From NCBI GenBank assembly GCA_047967505.1, contig CM106540.1: 64,000 bases of DNA; one strand, written 5' to 3'. Below, piece by piece: positions 41,383 through 52,833 of the stretch. A program made the translations under genes and the position numbers. Origin of the DNA: Dipteris shenzhenensis (lineage: Eukaryota > Polypodiophyta > Polypodiopsida > Gleicheniales). The notes under the pieces were generated by a model that did no database searches, was not told the DNA's origin, and was given only the letters and a program-made list of their open reading frames with translations. Numbering within the stretch: position 1 is the first letter of the stretch; the number at the start of each line of letters is the position of its first letter.

Positions 41383-43978
41383 CCCTCTCCTTACACCCAT
41401 AACCCTTTTTTTTTGACAAAAATACACTTAAATATCAACACATACTCGTTCCCCCCCACCCTACCTCCTTAACTAATCCCCCCCAAAAAAACCCCTTAAC
41501 TAAGGCTAACCCCAACCCAATCATAACCCACTCCCCAAAGTTTCCCTCCTTGCCCCCTACATTATATCCAAAACTAAATCCCTTTATTTTTTTAACTCTA
41601 CTTATCTCTAGCTATTTTAGTCTACTAAATCTTACTCTACTAAATACTACTCTACTTATCTCTTACCTTCCCCTCCCCCCCTTATGAAGTATACATATAG
41701 ATAAAATTCATACCCCCTTCCTTCGCCAATTTAGTCTTCCACCACCCTTACATTCTAGCCCCTATGCACTGCTCACAAATTTTTCCATGTTTTCCACCCT
41801 TCCCATGTTCTCTCTTGATCGCCCATGCTAGAGCAAGCATTTTCTTAGTCATTGATGCCTATTTAGGTGTCTCCAATATCCCTCGCTTTATACTCTTATG
41901 CCTCCTACTGAACTTGGTATCCCTTGTGCTCAATTCAAACTTCCCTCATGGCCACTTTGCAAACTCAGGCTTTTGTCTTGCACTAAGCATGTGCAGTGCC
42001 CTTGGAACTTTTCCTTGGCTAGACCTTTCTCAATGCCTCCTACATCACCAACTCTCTTATGCCTCCTACGTTACCAACTTTCTTCAACCTTTCCTCATGG
42101 CTTCCCCACTCCCTCAGGTTTGCATTCCTCCTTGTCTCGACTACATCTTTTGGCTTCTATTATGGCTCCCATTCTCAATCTACTCTATGATGTTGGTTCT
42201 TGCCTACTCGCTACCCCCATCACTCTTGTCCCTTATCATTCTTTGCACCTTTGCCCTTGATGGGATATGGTATTTTGGTTTTTAATGCTTTCTTATCTCA
42301 TGCTCCTTGAAAGCATTGGCAATGGCCTTATGTACGTCATTGCACTCCTTTTTGGTCCATTGTCATTACCAACCTCCTTGGCTTCTTACTTTCTATGCTT
42401 TCTTGAAATCCTCTGACTCAACCTTATATTGCTATTAATTATGTCAACTTGAAGCTCTCCCATAGTGATTATTGCAGTATGCTCTTGCAACTCTCATCAT
42501 TCCCTACAACATTGTATTCAAAAATTTTGGACTTTTTCTCTTGTTTTGGACTTTTTTTCCAAACCAATCACCTCCACTTGATATTGACCTAGTAGACTCA
42601 AAAAAGGGTGTTTTTGCAACACTATATATATCTATCTTTGCAAATTATGATCTTTAGAAGCAAAGGTGTAGGTATAGTGAGTGGGAAAGAGAATGTGATG
42701 GGAGACATGTGACACACCCCTTAATATGTGGCCACATAGGGCTTGATCCTTACATGCCCATCTAAGCTTGAGCCTTCTATTACTAGAGCTAATTTTTAAT
42801 TATTTTTTAAAATTTAAAATTAATTCTTTAATTATTGTCTTCTTTTTAATTAATTTCTTATTATTATTTAATTTTTATTACTAATCCTTTTCTATCACTA
42901 AATAATTTTTTGATTGATTATTAACTTATTGATTTTTATTACTTCTTGTTAATTCTTTAATTATTAATTACTTTTATTACTAACTAGTTTTTTGCTTACT
43001 TAATAATTGATTTCTTAATTTAAACTTAATTTAGATAGAATGCAAGAGTTTTTCATATCAACATAGAGGTGGTGTAAAGATACGCCATTTTGGAAAATGA
43101 TGTATAAGATCATCGAGAGGGGACCGCCACATAGGGACATAACTTTCTTATGCTTTAGAATCTCTCTTTGAGTCATCTGACTCTCTTACTGCATCTTTAG
43201 TTGGATCAAGTCTTCCCAAACAATGTTTAATATATGCGAGGCTAGTGTCAGGGATCATAATACTTTTTTCCACATCATACCCATGCTTTTTTTAAAGATT
43301 TCTAGTCCTTGATTTCCAACAATGGATGATGTTACTCACCTCCACTTTAGCCAAGCCCTCTTTATTTGGAGCCCAACCCCGTTTCTTTTCCAAACAACCG
43401 TCATAAAGTTGTTTCATTGTATACGTCTTTGGGAGATTTTTTGATGGTTTGGGTTCATACCATAATGCTGTGCATGTGCTATCTGAGCAACCTTTGCAAC
43501 CCAAATTGGTCCCCCTTGGTCATCCAACTCTGATTTTGGATCTGCTGCACACATTAGAGGAGAATTAGGGTCTCAAAAGGGCCTCCAATTAGTGTTTCCT
43601 AATTTCAAGGGATTAGACAGTGATTTGAGGTGTACCAATGAGAGTGCTAGAAGGTGTGAGGCAATGGTATGTTGAGGTGGAGGTGGGCAGGCTTGCAAAG
43701 AGCCCCTATTGGTTGCTCCCCTTACACTAGGAACCACCCAAACCATCCCCTCCCCTCTTAACCCATGTTTGACCCTCCTACTAGGTGCACCTCCCCCACA
43801 TGAACCCAAAATTACCTTCAATGGGATGGTAGGGCCCTTGTGGCAAATTTTCTTCTCCCCTCCCTCTTTCTAGGACCTCTGCCCCCCACTGTTCTGGTCC
43901 AACCTGCCAAATCACTCAGATTTGAACTAAATCCCATGCATTTTCCCTCTCCCCCCTCTTTCTCTGCTCCCTCCTGCT
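41013..43978. other. No recognised gene; CA microsatellites
   Basis: (CA)n at about 41,013-41,039 and 41,349-41,379. The 173-codon frame at 41,764-42,285 is hydrophobic (Leu/Phe/Ser/Cys-rich), lies in pyrimidine-rich DNA and shows no motif, so I do not call it a gene. 42,790-43,030 is very AT-rich. ORFs on the minus strand at 43,292-43,504 and 43,573-43,821 are unrecognised. Confidence 0.4.
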
Positions 43979-43989
43979 TTGGCCTGCTT

Positions 43990-44230
43990 GCCGCAGCTCC
44001 TCTCTCTCTCTCTCTCTCCCCTCTCCCTCTCCTGTGCCTCTATTGGAGCTGCTCTATCCCTCTTCTTCTCCCTCTCCTGTGCCTCTGTTGTTATTGCTCT
44101 GTCCCTCTCCTTCTCCCTCTCCTGTGCCTCTATTGCTACTGCTCTGTCTCTCTCCTTCTCCCTCTCCTGTGCCTCTATTGTTGCTGCTCTGTCCCTCTCC
44201 TTCTCCCTCTTTTGTGCCTCTGTTGTGGAG
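43990..44230. repeat. 48-bp pyrimidine-rich minisatellite
   Basis: Four to five copies of a 48-bp unit containing CTGTGCCTCTATTG, GCTCTGTCCCTCTCC and TTCTCCCTCTC, spaced exactly 48 bp. Because 48 is divisible by three, every frame is periodic. The minus strand (ORF 43,927-44,310) reads as a 16-residue repeat of the form IEAQEREKERDRAVA, highly charged and helix-like. Confidence 0.9.
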
Positions 44231-44251
44231 CTACATTGCCTTGTGTAGGAA

Positions 44252-44668
44252 GTGACCTCTTGTGTCTTCCACAACACCAGAAATGCATTGGATGAGTGGA
44301 TCCCTTGCACCTATAGCTTAAATGACTGGATAGTGATAAAAGGATCAGCCAAAGGTCCACATAAGCTTCCTAAGAGCAAGAGAGGTGACATCTTCCATGA
44401 GTGGAAGGGGTGCATCTTGAAGTTCAAGTTTGGGAAGAAAGGATGGCTTGCAAAAGTGCAACATGTTTACATGGGAAAAGATATGCAGCTTCCTCCATCA
44501 TTCAATCAATCTAGGATACCATCACACTGTGAGCCTTTCTATCTATGTACCTTTTTCACCTGTAAGCGTAATGAGTCCATTTGGAAATTTTGTGTTTGGT
44601 TTCTAAGAGCTCTTATTCATAGTGGTAGATGTCTTCCCTTCGGACCTCGAGGAGTGGGAACTAGTTGA
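44252..44668 (+). CDS. Unrecognised ORF, 138 aa
   Basis: I do not recognise this protein. It contains LNDWIVIKGSAKGPHKLPK, RGDIFHEWKGCILKFKFGKK and a Cys-containing stretch (PFYLCTFFTCKRNESIWKF). It is basic and rich in aromatic residues, without an obvious signal peptide or membrane span. It starts at the edge of the 48-bp minisatellite and is followed after about 340 bp by another unrecognised ORF on the same strand. It may be an exon or fragment of a mobile-element protein. Confidence 0.3.
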   Translation: MTSCVFHNTRNALDEWIPCTYSLNDWIVIKGSAKGPHKLPKSKRGDIFHEWKGCILKFKFGKKGWLAKVQHVYMGKDMQLPPSFNQSRIPSHCEPFYLCTFFTCKRNESIWKFCVWFLRALIHSGRCLPFGPRGVGTS

Positions 44669-45009
44669 ATCATTCATAGGCAAGTTCACTGCGATTCATG
44701 AGGATTTAGGTAAGCAAATGCATGCTGGGGAGAAATTGGCCTCCTTGCGATACTAGAAACAAAGTAGTTGTTGGTGAAAGACAGCTTCTGAAAATTGTCA
44801 TATTAATAATATGCAAATATGTGTGGTCTAACACACTTTGTATCCAAGTGGACCTATGGACCTCATTCATTTAATATAATGCTGATTCAAACTATCTTGA
44901 AAGTACTTATAGCTCTCGTATCATGCACCATTGCAATTTCCCTTGTTCATATTATTCCAATTTTCCTAAATGTGAAAGTTAGAGAACTATTCCTAAGAAA
45001 CAAAGCAAT

Positions 45010-45648
45010 GTGGACTCGAGGACATTGCAATCGTATAAGGACAAGATTGCAAAGGATGTGGGCATGGCCATGAAGTTTACATTTGGATCCAAATGGGCAA
45101 GGTTATCTTGGTTCATGCCTCTGCACATTTTTTCTTCTTTATTTCAGAATATACATATGCATAGAACAAAAACTATGTGGTCTAGCAAGTGTGTAGATGA
45201 AAATGCTCTTAAAGATTTACTTGGGATGAATTGGGGAACTAGGTCAGGTGACCAAAAGGGTGATGTGTTTCAATGTCATGCATGTAAAGACAATGTAGTT
45301 ATTATATACCATTTGTCATGCCAAATGTTGTATTTAGCTTTTCAGTACAGGCGTTGGAAGAAAACAAATGGCCGGTGGCTTCCCCTAGACTCTAATGATG
45401 AAGACAATACGGGGGTAAGTTTGTCTATTGATGTTGAAGAGGGAGATGTCAAGAATGTGAACGTCACATCGCAATGGACTCTAAGGGATGTGCGAGAACA
45501 CCTATTGGTCATGGAGGATGGCATGTCAGAGTCCTTCTACTTTACCTTAAATGGTGGTAAGATCAGCCGCCATGTGGAGAAGTGCATGCATAGTGCCAAT
45601 TTCATTCCTCCTACAACTTTGAAGATTGCTAATAATGTGTTTGACTAG
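45010..45648 (+). CDS. Unrecognised ORF, 212 aa, ubiquitin-like C-terminal pattern
   Basis: This is the longest non-repetitive open frame without a known domain in the window. Its middle contains FQCHACKDN (a CxxC pair). Its C-terminus reads NVTSQWTLRDVREHLLVMED then ESFYFTLNGGKIS, HVEKCM and PPTTLKI. The order (T.R.VR......M....F.F...GG.....E......P..L.I) resembles a ubiquitin-like fold with a leading beta-strand pair, but this is inference. The preceding plus-strand ORF (44,252-44,668) and the following one (45,936-46,316) could belong to the same gene or element. TAG ends the frame before an AT-rich spacer. Confidence 0.35.
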   Translation: MDSRTLQSYKDKIAKDVGMAMKFTFGSKWARLSWFMPLHIFSSLFQNIHMHRTKTMWSSKCVDENALKDLLGMNWGTRSGDQKGDVFQCHACKDNVVIIYHLSCQMLYLAFQYRRWKKTNGRWLPLDSNDEDNTGVSLSIDVEEGDVKNVNVTSQWTLRDVREHLLVMEDGMSESFYFTLNGGKISRHVEKCMHSANFIPPTTLKIANNVFD

Positions 45649-45935
45649 TGTAGCATTTAATTTTTTGTCTGTCGAATCCTAGTTATTGCTTCAAAAGATG
45701 ATGTCCAAATAATTAAATTAAAATGTTATTTCTTTTAATGTTTTCTCCTTTCAGTTCATGGTAGTAAATGTTTTTCACAAAATTTGGGGACTTTATGATT
45801 AATTTTAATTTTTAGGGTTTTGATATATATTAAGGTGTAAGAGCCCTTTTTACATCACATTCTCACTTTCACATTTAGAGAGCCATAGAAACTCCCATCC
45901 TCAGAAGTTACTCCTTGCATCAATAGCTATTTGCC

Positions 45936-46316
45936 ATGGATTCAGCTAGAACTGTGTTCCATGACTTCATTTGACGAACTGCATTTGCAGATCATGAGGA
46001 AGAGATATTTTTAGTATTTAATAGGACTTTAGATGTCCTAGGCACATATATGCGAGCCAAGGATGACTTCTCAGATCTCATCCTTTACATGCAAGATAAT
46101 TTCTCAAATTTTTCCTATACACTTGACCACACTTCAAAGAGATGGGTTCCCATAGATTACATAAAGTGTCTGTTCATAGAGGGACCCAAGTTTGTAAAGC
46201 GCTTGGCACACTTTTGTGACAACCTTACAGATGAAGGGTTTAGGACAGTTGAAGTTCAAGACATCCTAGATGCAGGGATCATAGGAAATGGAACAAATTC
46301 CTTTCATGGGAGATGA
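45936..46316 (+). pseudogene. Unrecognised ORF with one in-frame TGA
   Basis: The frame opens with ATG at 45,936 (MDSARTVFHDFI), has a TGA at about 45,972 and continues through FLVFNRTLDVLGTYMRAKDD, RWVPIDYIKCLFIEGPKF and EVQDILDAGIIGNG. The TGA could come from CGA by C-to-T change. It has no recognised domain. It overlaps the start of the next ORF in another frame by a few bases. Confidence 0.3.
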
Positions 46317-46714
46317 CATTCATCTTCCTTCTCCAAGAAGGAAATTTAGAGGAAGAAGCCTCATCGTCTAGCACCCCCTCTATTAGAACTGCTGATCTGG
46401 TTATCCCTAGACTAGACTCGAACATCTACATGGAAGAGAGTCTTGACAATCCAATAGAGGAGATGGAAGTAGCTCAAGCATTGAGCCTACTTCAAGAGCC
46501 CCCAGTAGAGCAAGAATCTGCAGTGGAGACCATTGACCCAGACTCAGAATTACGGTCCTTGTCCCCCCTCATCATCGATGGAGAAGAGTACGTATTCCTC
46601 CATGACATAGAGATTCTTTTTGGACTACAAAAGGATGAGGCACTCGGAGTCCTATCGGGGTTCGCCTATCGGGGTTCGATGTTGATACAAGTGTCAAAGA
46701 TCCTGGGGTTTTAG
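46313..46714 (+). CDS. Unrecognised acidic ORF, 133 aa
   Basis: Acidic, low-complexity N-terminal half (EGNLEEEASSSSTP, EEMEVAQALSLLQEPPVEQE), then IIDGEEYVFLHDIEILFGL and a short hydrophobic end. No domain recognised. It shares four bases with the previous frame, so the two may be one protein separated by a frameshift. The helicase-endonuclease remnant starts about 70 bp later in yet another frame. Confidence 0.3.
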   Translation: MTFIFLLQEGNLEEEASSSSTPSIRTADLVIPRLDSNIYMEESLDNPIEEMEVAQALSLLQEPPVEQESAVETIDPDSELRSLSPLIIDGEEYVFLHDIEILFGLQKDEALGVLSGFAYRGSMLIQVSKILGF

Positions 46715-46781
46715 GTACTGAAGACCAGACAATGAAAGACTTTCTCTTGATGATGTTGGTTTCAATGAGGGATGCAGACAT

Positions 46782-47625
46782 GTCCGTACAAAGTCACATG
46801 GCCTTTCTTATACTGCATTGTCACGTGTATGAGATCCATCTAGCCTCTACATTTTACATGCTCTAGAAATGAAGCACATCAAAGTAGACACATCCATTTT
46901 GCAAGAGATTGAACATTTGATGACAACACATGCATGGAAATTCAACTACATCAATTTCATCCAGCAATATGCTACAGTGCCTATCTTACAATCCTTGAAC
47001 ACAATAACATTTCAAAAACACAAGAAAGACATTCTTTGCGATGAAAACATTCTTGCCTCACAGATATTTTGCCTACAAGAAACACACACCAAATCTTGTC
47101 ATGACCCTCACATACCAAACTTCAAACATATCACTGAAACAATAGGCATTGGAAACTCAACTTACTACAAACATAAAATAACTCTGGTTGGAAAAGAATA
47201 TTGCTTCAATGATGGCGTTCAATGCTCATTGACAATTTTCGAACATAAATCCTCTCAAAATCTAGCCATAATAAATGTATATAAGCCACCAATAACAAAA
47301 ACAAATACTCTAATCCAAAACACTAAATCACAACCATTTAAATACAAATATTCCAACATACATCTTAGGAGACTTCAACATTGATTATAAAATGAAAACA
47401 ACTAACATGGACAAACTCCTCATGTTCATGGGACACTATGACATGAAACAACTTATTTTGCAAACCCACCACAATCCATGGTTCCACCTTATCCCATATT
47501 TGGACAAACAAATCGTCAAAAAGCAACTTGCAGGAACACAATACACCTATTGGTCAGACCATTCAATAATATACACAGCCCTTTCATATACATTAATAGA
47601 ACAACCTACTTGGCAGGCCATTTGA
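46782..47625 (+). pseudogene. Helentron-type helicase tail fused to apurinic-like endonuclease
   Basis: The frame starting near 46,782 reads RTKSHGLSYTALSRV, the final motif of PIF1 helicases, then a TGA (46,830) and EMKHIKVDTSILQEIEHLM. It continues without a break into an endonuclease/exonuclease/phosphatase domain: ILASQIFCLQETH (catalytic Glu), LAIINVYKPP, then after a +1-type shift near 47,350 LGDFNID (Asp/Asn) and TYWSDHSIIYTAL (Asp-His). This helicase-then-endonuclease order is the signature of Helentron-type Helitrons. The catalytic residues that I can see are intact. The endonuclease frame is truncated after YTLIEQPTWQAI. The rest of the helicase is missing upstream. Confidence 0.75.
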
Positions 47626-47629
47626 ATGT

Positions 47630-48860
47630 AATTCATCTTGTTTGTTTATGCTATGGACTTTCGAAGACTTTTGGACAACCATGGATAGAATCTTCATTGA
47701 CTGATGTAAACAAAAAACACAAACCTCTTAGGTAAGGGTTTAATGGTGAACGTATTTTCCAAGTTCTGACTTTGAATCCCATCAATCCACCTATAAATTC
47801 ATGTCTAAACTATTTAAAAGAAGCAATACCTCTTATCTATGTAGCATCAAATATATCCATATATGGGTAGATCAAATGCTCTAATGGCTATAGCAAGGTG
47901 CCAGAAAAGGGGTTTGGTCCCTCTACAAAGGGCCAAACAAAAGCGTTAAGCTTGCCATCCAACAAAGCTAGCTATGAATGCTATTTGGTACAACTCGGCT
48001 CATGCTATTGTTCGGAGCTCATGACGCTTGTCTTGTTTTATGAATGTTCTATTCATAACTTCACACAAAAGATGGAGTGCTTAGCCTTTGAATCCTTGTA
48101 ATAAATGAATATGGTGAAATTAAACGACATCTGAGATCCACATATGAATCTCCAAGTTTTGGTTTATGAACATCATCGATCCACCTACTAATTTATGTAT
48201 TGGAAAAAGCTAGGTTTTGCAAGTCCTCTATCAAATTTGAATTTTAACATAGTTAAAAAATAATGAATAAGGTGTTTAGTACGCCCTCCATTTTGAATGT
48301 ATTTTTCCATTTTTGCAGAAAGTGAAAGAAATCTACATGATCGGTGCATGCAAGCTATTCATCAATATGAATATGTTAACGGTTGCGTATTGACATTTAG
48401 GCAGTATGTCAGTATCTTATTCATTTGGACACTATTTTTCACTCAAGAACTCTTCGTGACTATATTGGACTCTAATATTCACGATGTTCTCAAATGAGAT
48501 GCTTAGGAAAGGAATAATTCTCTCGGATTATAATTCTTAGGGGAAGGAAGCGTTGCATCCCTGGCCACATTATGTGTGGTCATAATAATTATATTATATA
48601 TTATTTTAAACTTATTTTGATTTCTTTTTCATACAAAATGTGAAACATTGCATTTTCTTTCCTTACCCTAGATATATTATGTTTAGTCTTAATCCTTATA
48701 GCATTCCTCTCTTTTGATGCATGTTCTTGATGTGAGGCAACACTTGGAGTCAATAGAGATAGCCATATTGCATCAGCACACTGCCTCTATGGGGTAAAGT
48801 ATATATGGTTCACATATATTTAATAGAAACTAAATAAATTTTGAATCAATATTCCTATGA

Positions 48861-48894
<34 letters not shown>

Positions 48895-49880
48895 ATTCAT
48901 ATACACATAGCATAAGTGATCATCTTTTAGGCATCAAGTGTAAGCAAATCCTACTATAAATATTATAATACAAAGTGGAACTTCATTTCGATTCTTATAA
49001 TCAATCATGAATAACAATAAGAATCCTTATGAAATATAACACAAGATGTGATTTGAAAAATCAAATAACTACATCCTTAATCCCAACTTTAGCACATAGA
49101 ACAAATGTAATATAGTCATAATTTTCAGCTTACGGGGGCTGCAGAGCAATTCGTTAAAAGACTTAAACCAAGCCTTTAAACCAGCTAGTAAACCATCCTA
49201 CAAAACGTAATTAAGAAATGCCACATGGCCATCCATAAAATAAATTGATTTACCTTTTGAAATTATGCAAATCATGACTATACCCTTCCCTTGGGCAGGT
49301 CTTCAAAAAGAAGCCAGAAAAAGTAGATGGATTTGTGGTGATGTAGTAAACTTCTTTAGGCAGGCAGCATAGCGAAATTAATTCAAAAGCCGAGCCATGG
49401 TTGAGCCACGTGGCAACCTAATTCAAGCTGTGAGCCACCTATCATTCTAATTCAAGCCATGATCCTAGAAGAATGGTTGCTTTTTGCAAAGGGGTATTGC
49501 ATGATTCTAAAAGGATGGTTTTACTCCTTCCGCTTAGTGCATGCCTAACAATATTCCTTGCAGTTGTGGGTTGGGGATTGCATGTACCACCAAGCTCTGT
49601 CGAACTCTCTTGAATCCAAGTCGCTGGCAACTTTGGTGAAGGAAGATTCTTCCCCGAACTGTGAGCTATGACGATTAAACAATAATAACAAGGTACAGAC
49701 CTTTCTCCTTCTTCCCCTTTCTGGGGGATCTGCTGCAATTTTTCGTTTTCGCTCAATTGAATGAGACGTTTCTAATCATGGCCATCTTTTCTCCCATCCA
49801 TCTCCCATCGCTTCCAAAATCAATTTCAAGCATGCTTTTGGAAAGCACAGTCCCATACATGTCCTCGCTGGCAAAAGCCT
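47630..49880. other. No recognised gene; CT microsatellite
   Basis: AT-rich. (CT)n at about 48,861-48,894. A block near 49,298-49,355 (CTTCAAAAAG ... AGTAGATGGATTTGTGG) resembles about 55,320-55,365 next to R1 copy 2. Small ORFs are unrecognised. Confidence 0.45.
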
Positions 49881-49904
49881 CGTTGCCTTGTTAAATCAGT
49901 TTAT

Positions 49905-51995
49905 ATGTCCCTTCCAAAATCAATTTCCATGAAGAGCATTGATCAATCCACACATCAGTTGCCGAAGTCAATGTTCGTTGATCAATCCACAAAGGTTCCG
50001 TTGAAACGAGATGTAGAGGTGGTGATGAGCGCTCAGTCTGGAAGTGCATTCGTTCCACCATTTACTACTGAGGCTGTGGAGTTGATAACCTTAGAGAGAG
50101 GCTGGAGCGAGATTTGTTGATGAAGTCAAGGCAAGTTTTGATCTTCATAGAGGGCAAAGACGAATCTTATTTGCATGTGTCTGTGTGTCCAAGGCTAGGA
50201 GTTTTGATGACTGGAAGAAATCCATCAAAATTTTTTAGAAGAGGATTTGGTCTCGTAGCAATAGATGAAGCATCGAGGTTCATCGCTATGTACAATTGTA
50301 GCTCCTCAACGATTCAGGCCTTTCACTTCAACAAATCTTTTCATGTCTCTCTTCCTTCTCTCTTCCATTACTCCAAATGCCACCTGCTTAATCGTATTCA
50401 CTGTCGGGAACTTTGTGCCAGCTCCCAAAGAAGCTCACGGCAATGGCTCCATCATGTTGCAAAAGACTCTAACGACATGGCTTAATATGTATGCCACTAG
50501 TGTACCTCTGTGTTCTAGGAAAATTTTCCCCAACAGGACGAGCCAGCTGTTTTGAATATAACTTACAAGAACGAGTTGTATTCATTAGAAATTGGACTCA
50601 CTCTTGCACCTCCGTTTACTTTCTCTTCAATGACTAAGGCTAGGTGTAGATGGGTTGCTTCTGGTACAGCTATTTGTGAAAATTTGCCTCCTCTATGACC
50701 AAGTGCAAACAAAATTCTTCTCATGATCCAATTGGCATTGTAGTTGTAGTGTTGCCTATCAAAATTTGCACTTCTTCCTCAAGGTGTGTCATGAGGACTT
50801 ATCAATGGCCAGCATTATTCAAAATTGTTGGAATTTCTTTGACTAAACCGCAATGCTTTCGTGATCGAAGGGTTACAGTGGGCACTCTATGTCTATCCAC
50901 AGGTTTGGCGATGGCGTACTCTCAAAGCACTTTGGCAGCTGCACTAGGCCTAGGCTGCATTGCGTATAGTAAGCTCAAAGTTTGCAGTGAAGCTACAACG
51001 TATCATTTGTTATTGATTGAAGTTCGAAAAGGGCAACTCCTGTGGGCTGCATTGCGGAACAAATATGAAAAAGCTCTCAATCAAAGCTCACAACTATGGA
51101 GTCAATGGTGCTAGATAGTTTCAAGCATTGCATGTTTTTAGCAAAGATAGGCGATATGTCAAAACTCTCCATAGTTTGGCAGCATCGGTTCCTTCCTACG
51201 GGCCCATCAACCATTTGCTTATTGCATTTTCCACTCCTCTCTCTTTTGTTATTTCTTTCCAAACTCTCCAAAAAGTAGTAGAGATTGCATCTTGCACATA
51301 AATAACACTAATGAGAGTAAGCATTTCCAAACATGATAAATGCATGGATTTGGACAAAAGGAAAGATGGCCTCAATTTTTTTGAAGCTGAGTCGGATGTT
51401 TCAATTCCAAAATGAAGCAGAAAAATTAAGTGGAGGCATGGATGAGCAAGTTGAGGAGTTTGAAGAACAAATCTTGGGCAAATTTTTAAAAAATGGTACG
51501 CCAAATATCAAGAGCCCTCACAAAACAAAGAAATAGAGGAAATTCTAGGTGTGGAAATAGCCCGCAGCTTGTTGGAGGAGGAAGTAGGGAAAATGACCCT
51601 ACACCCTGAAATTAAGAAAATGTTTTGGTGTCAAAATACTGAATGGTTAAGAGGTGAATGGTGTGCATCAAGATCATAACACGTATGTGCAAGAGAGCCA
51701 ACACTTGAGGCAGGAGTGGAAGTGGCCAAACACACGTTTGGAAAGTAGAGAGACAAAGAAGACACAAGACCTAATACGTATTGTGGACAGCTTTGAGCAA
51801 AGAACCATCATTGGACGTTCTTCTAGCATTGACTCTCAAAGCAATGGCATCTAGAGATCTTCCAACATATGTGATGCTGGTCCTATTTTCAAGGTCATGT
51901 ACAAGCCAAATTATCCAACACCTCCATTGTCTCTGGCTTTGAAAATGGGAATAGACCATGGGGCTCTCCAAACCTTGCCATGACATCAGAATCAA
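49905..51995 (+). pseudogene. Unrecognised gene-like block, frameshifted
   Basis: Consecutive plus-strand frames carry non-repetitive, protein-like text. 49,905-50,120 holds QSGSAFVPPFTTEAVELI. 50,114-50,485 holds SVCPRLGVLMTGRNPSKFF and GFGLVAIDEASRFIAMYN. 50,695-51,114 holds DRRVTVGTLCLSTGLAMAYS. 51,333-51,536 and 51,654-51,854 are charged and Gln/Glu-rich. The second piece resembles a beta-propeller-like region (LVAIDE..RFIAMY.....I.AFHF) that I associate loosely with large plant GTPase-like proteins, but I cannot confirm this. At least three frame changes are needed. It could be a decayed host gene or exons of one gene; plausible splice junctions were not resolved. Confidence 0.35.
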
Positions 51996-51999
51996 CTTG

Positions 52000-52830
52000 T
52001 ACTCGTTGAAAGGGATACCATTACAGCGTGGGATACCAATTATAATCCCAACTTACTGAATTATATTTGCATTGTCATTTGAACTTCCCTCTTTGAATTG
52101 TTTCCACAGTCACCAGCGCCTCTTCAACTTATTGATTACCTTGTTGCATGGTCATTTGATCTTTCTTTCTTTGAATTGTTTACACAGTCACATTTTAAAA
52201 TTGAGGCTTACATCCAACGCCATTTCAAATAATGAACCGCATTCCATCCTTTTACATTTGTTCGTAGCTCCACCCTGCTTTTTGATCGAAGCAATATTTG
52301 TTAGTTTCTCCTATTGCAAATAGACGCTTGACATTTTGGCCTCCCCCTCCCTTCTTTGCATGTGAACATTAGCGACTGTCCTAGGCTGATTCGATGGATG
52401 TAAAAGGTTGTGTGCCCTTTGATTGAAAATTTTCCATGAGGCATAACTCTTCAAAACAGACACAACTCTATGCGATAGACAACTAGAGGGAAACTTCTAT
52501 TTCTTTCAAGTAACAATCTTCATGTATTTCTTAGCAATTTTGAATTCCATAACATTTGTACGTATTTACATTACAGGTATTGCGAGTAACTGGTAATCAT
52601 CGTTCCATACAATGACATTCATTAAACAAGTACCTTTACTATTTCTTGTGACACGATTTATTAAAATAAAAAACAACAACAATAATCTTTGAAAAAAAAA
52701 TACATTATCCAATATGCAGAATACATTGTGACGTACAAAATATAGGATACACGAGATCGTATGCAATGACAGATTCCACATTATACAAATACTAGCTTTC
52801 AACTCAAGAACAAATCCTATCCTCAAAAAA
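52000..52830. other. No recognised gene
   Basis: A duplicated phrase TTTGAATTGTTT.CACAGTCAC occurs near 52,093 and 52,170. A minus-strand hydrophobic frame at 52,566-52,964 overlaps the Helitron Rep frame on the opposite strand and is not supported. Confidence 0.4.
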
Positions 52831-52833
52831 TAC

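Noticed and set aside
41764-42285. 173-codon hydrophobic ORF that could look like a membrane protein
   Set aside because: It lies in pyrimidine-biased DNA where Leu/Phe/Ser codons are automatic, and an overlapping frame is open too. No family resemblance.
46869-47384. Endonuclease as part of a LINE (non-LTR) retrotransposon
   Set aside because: It is preceded in the same frame by a PIF1 helicase end motif and no reverse transcriptase follows, which points to a Helentron.
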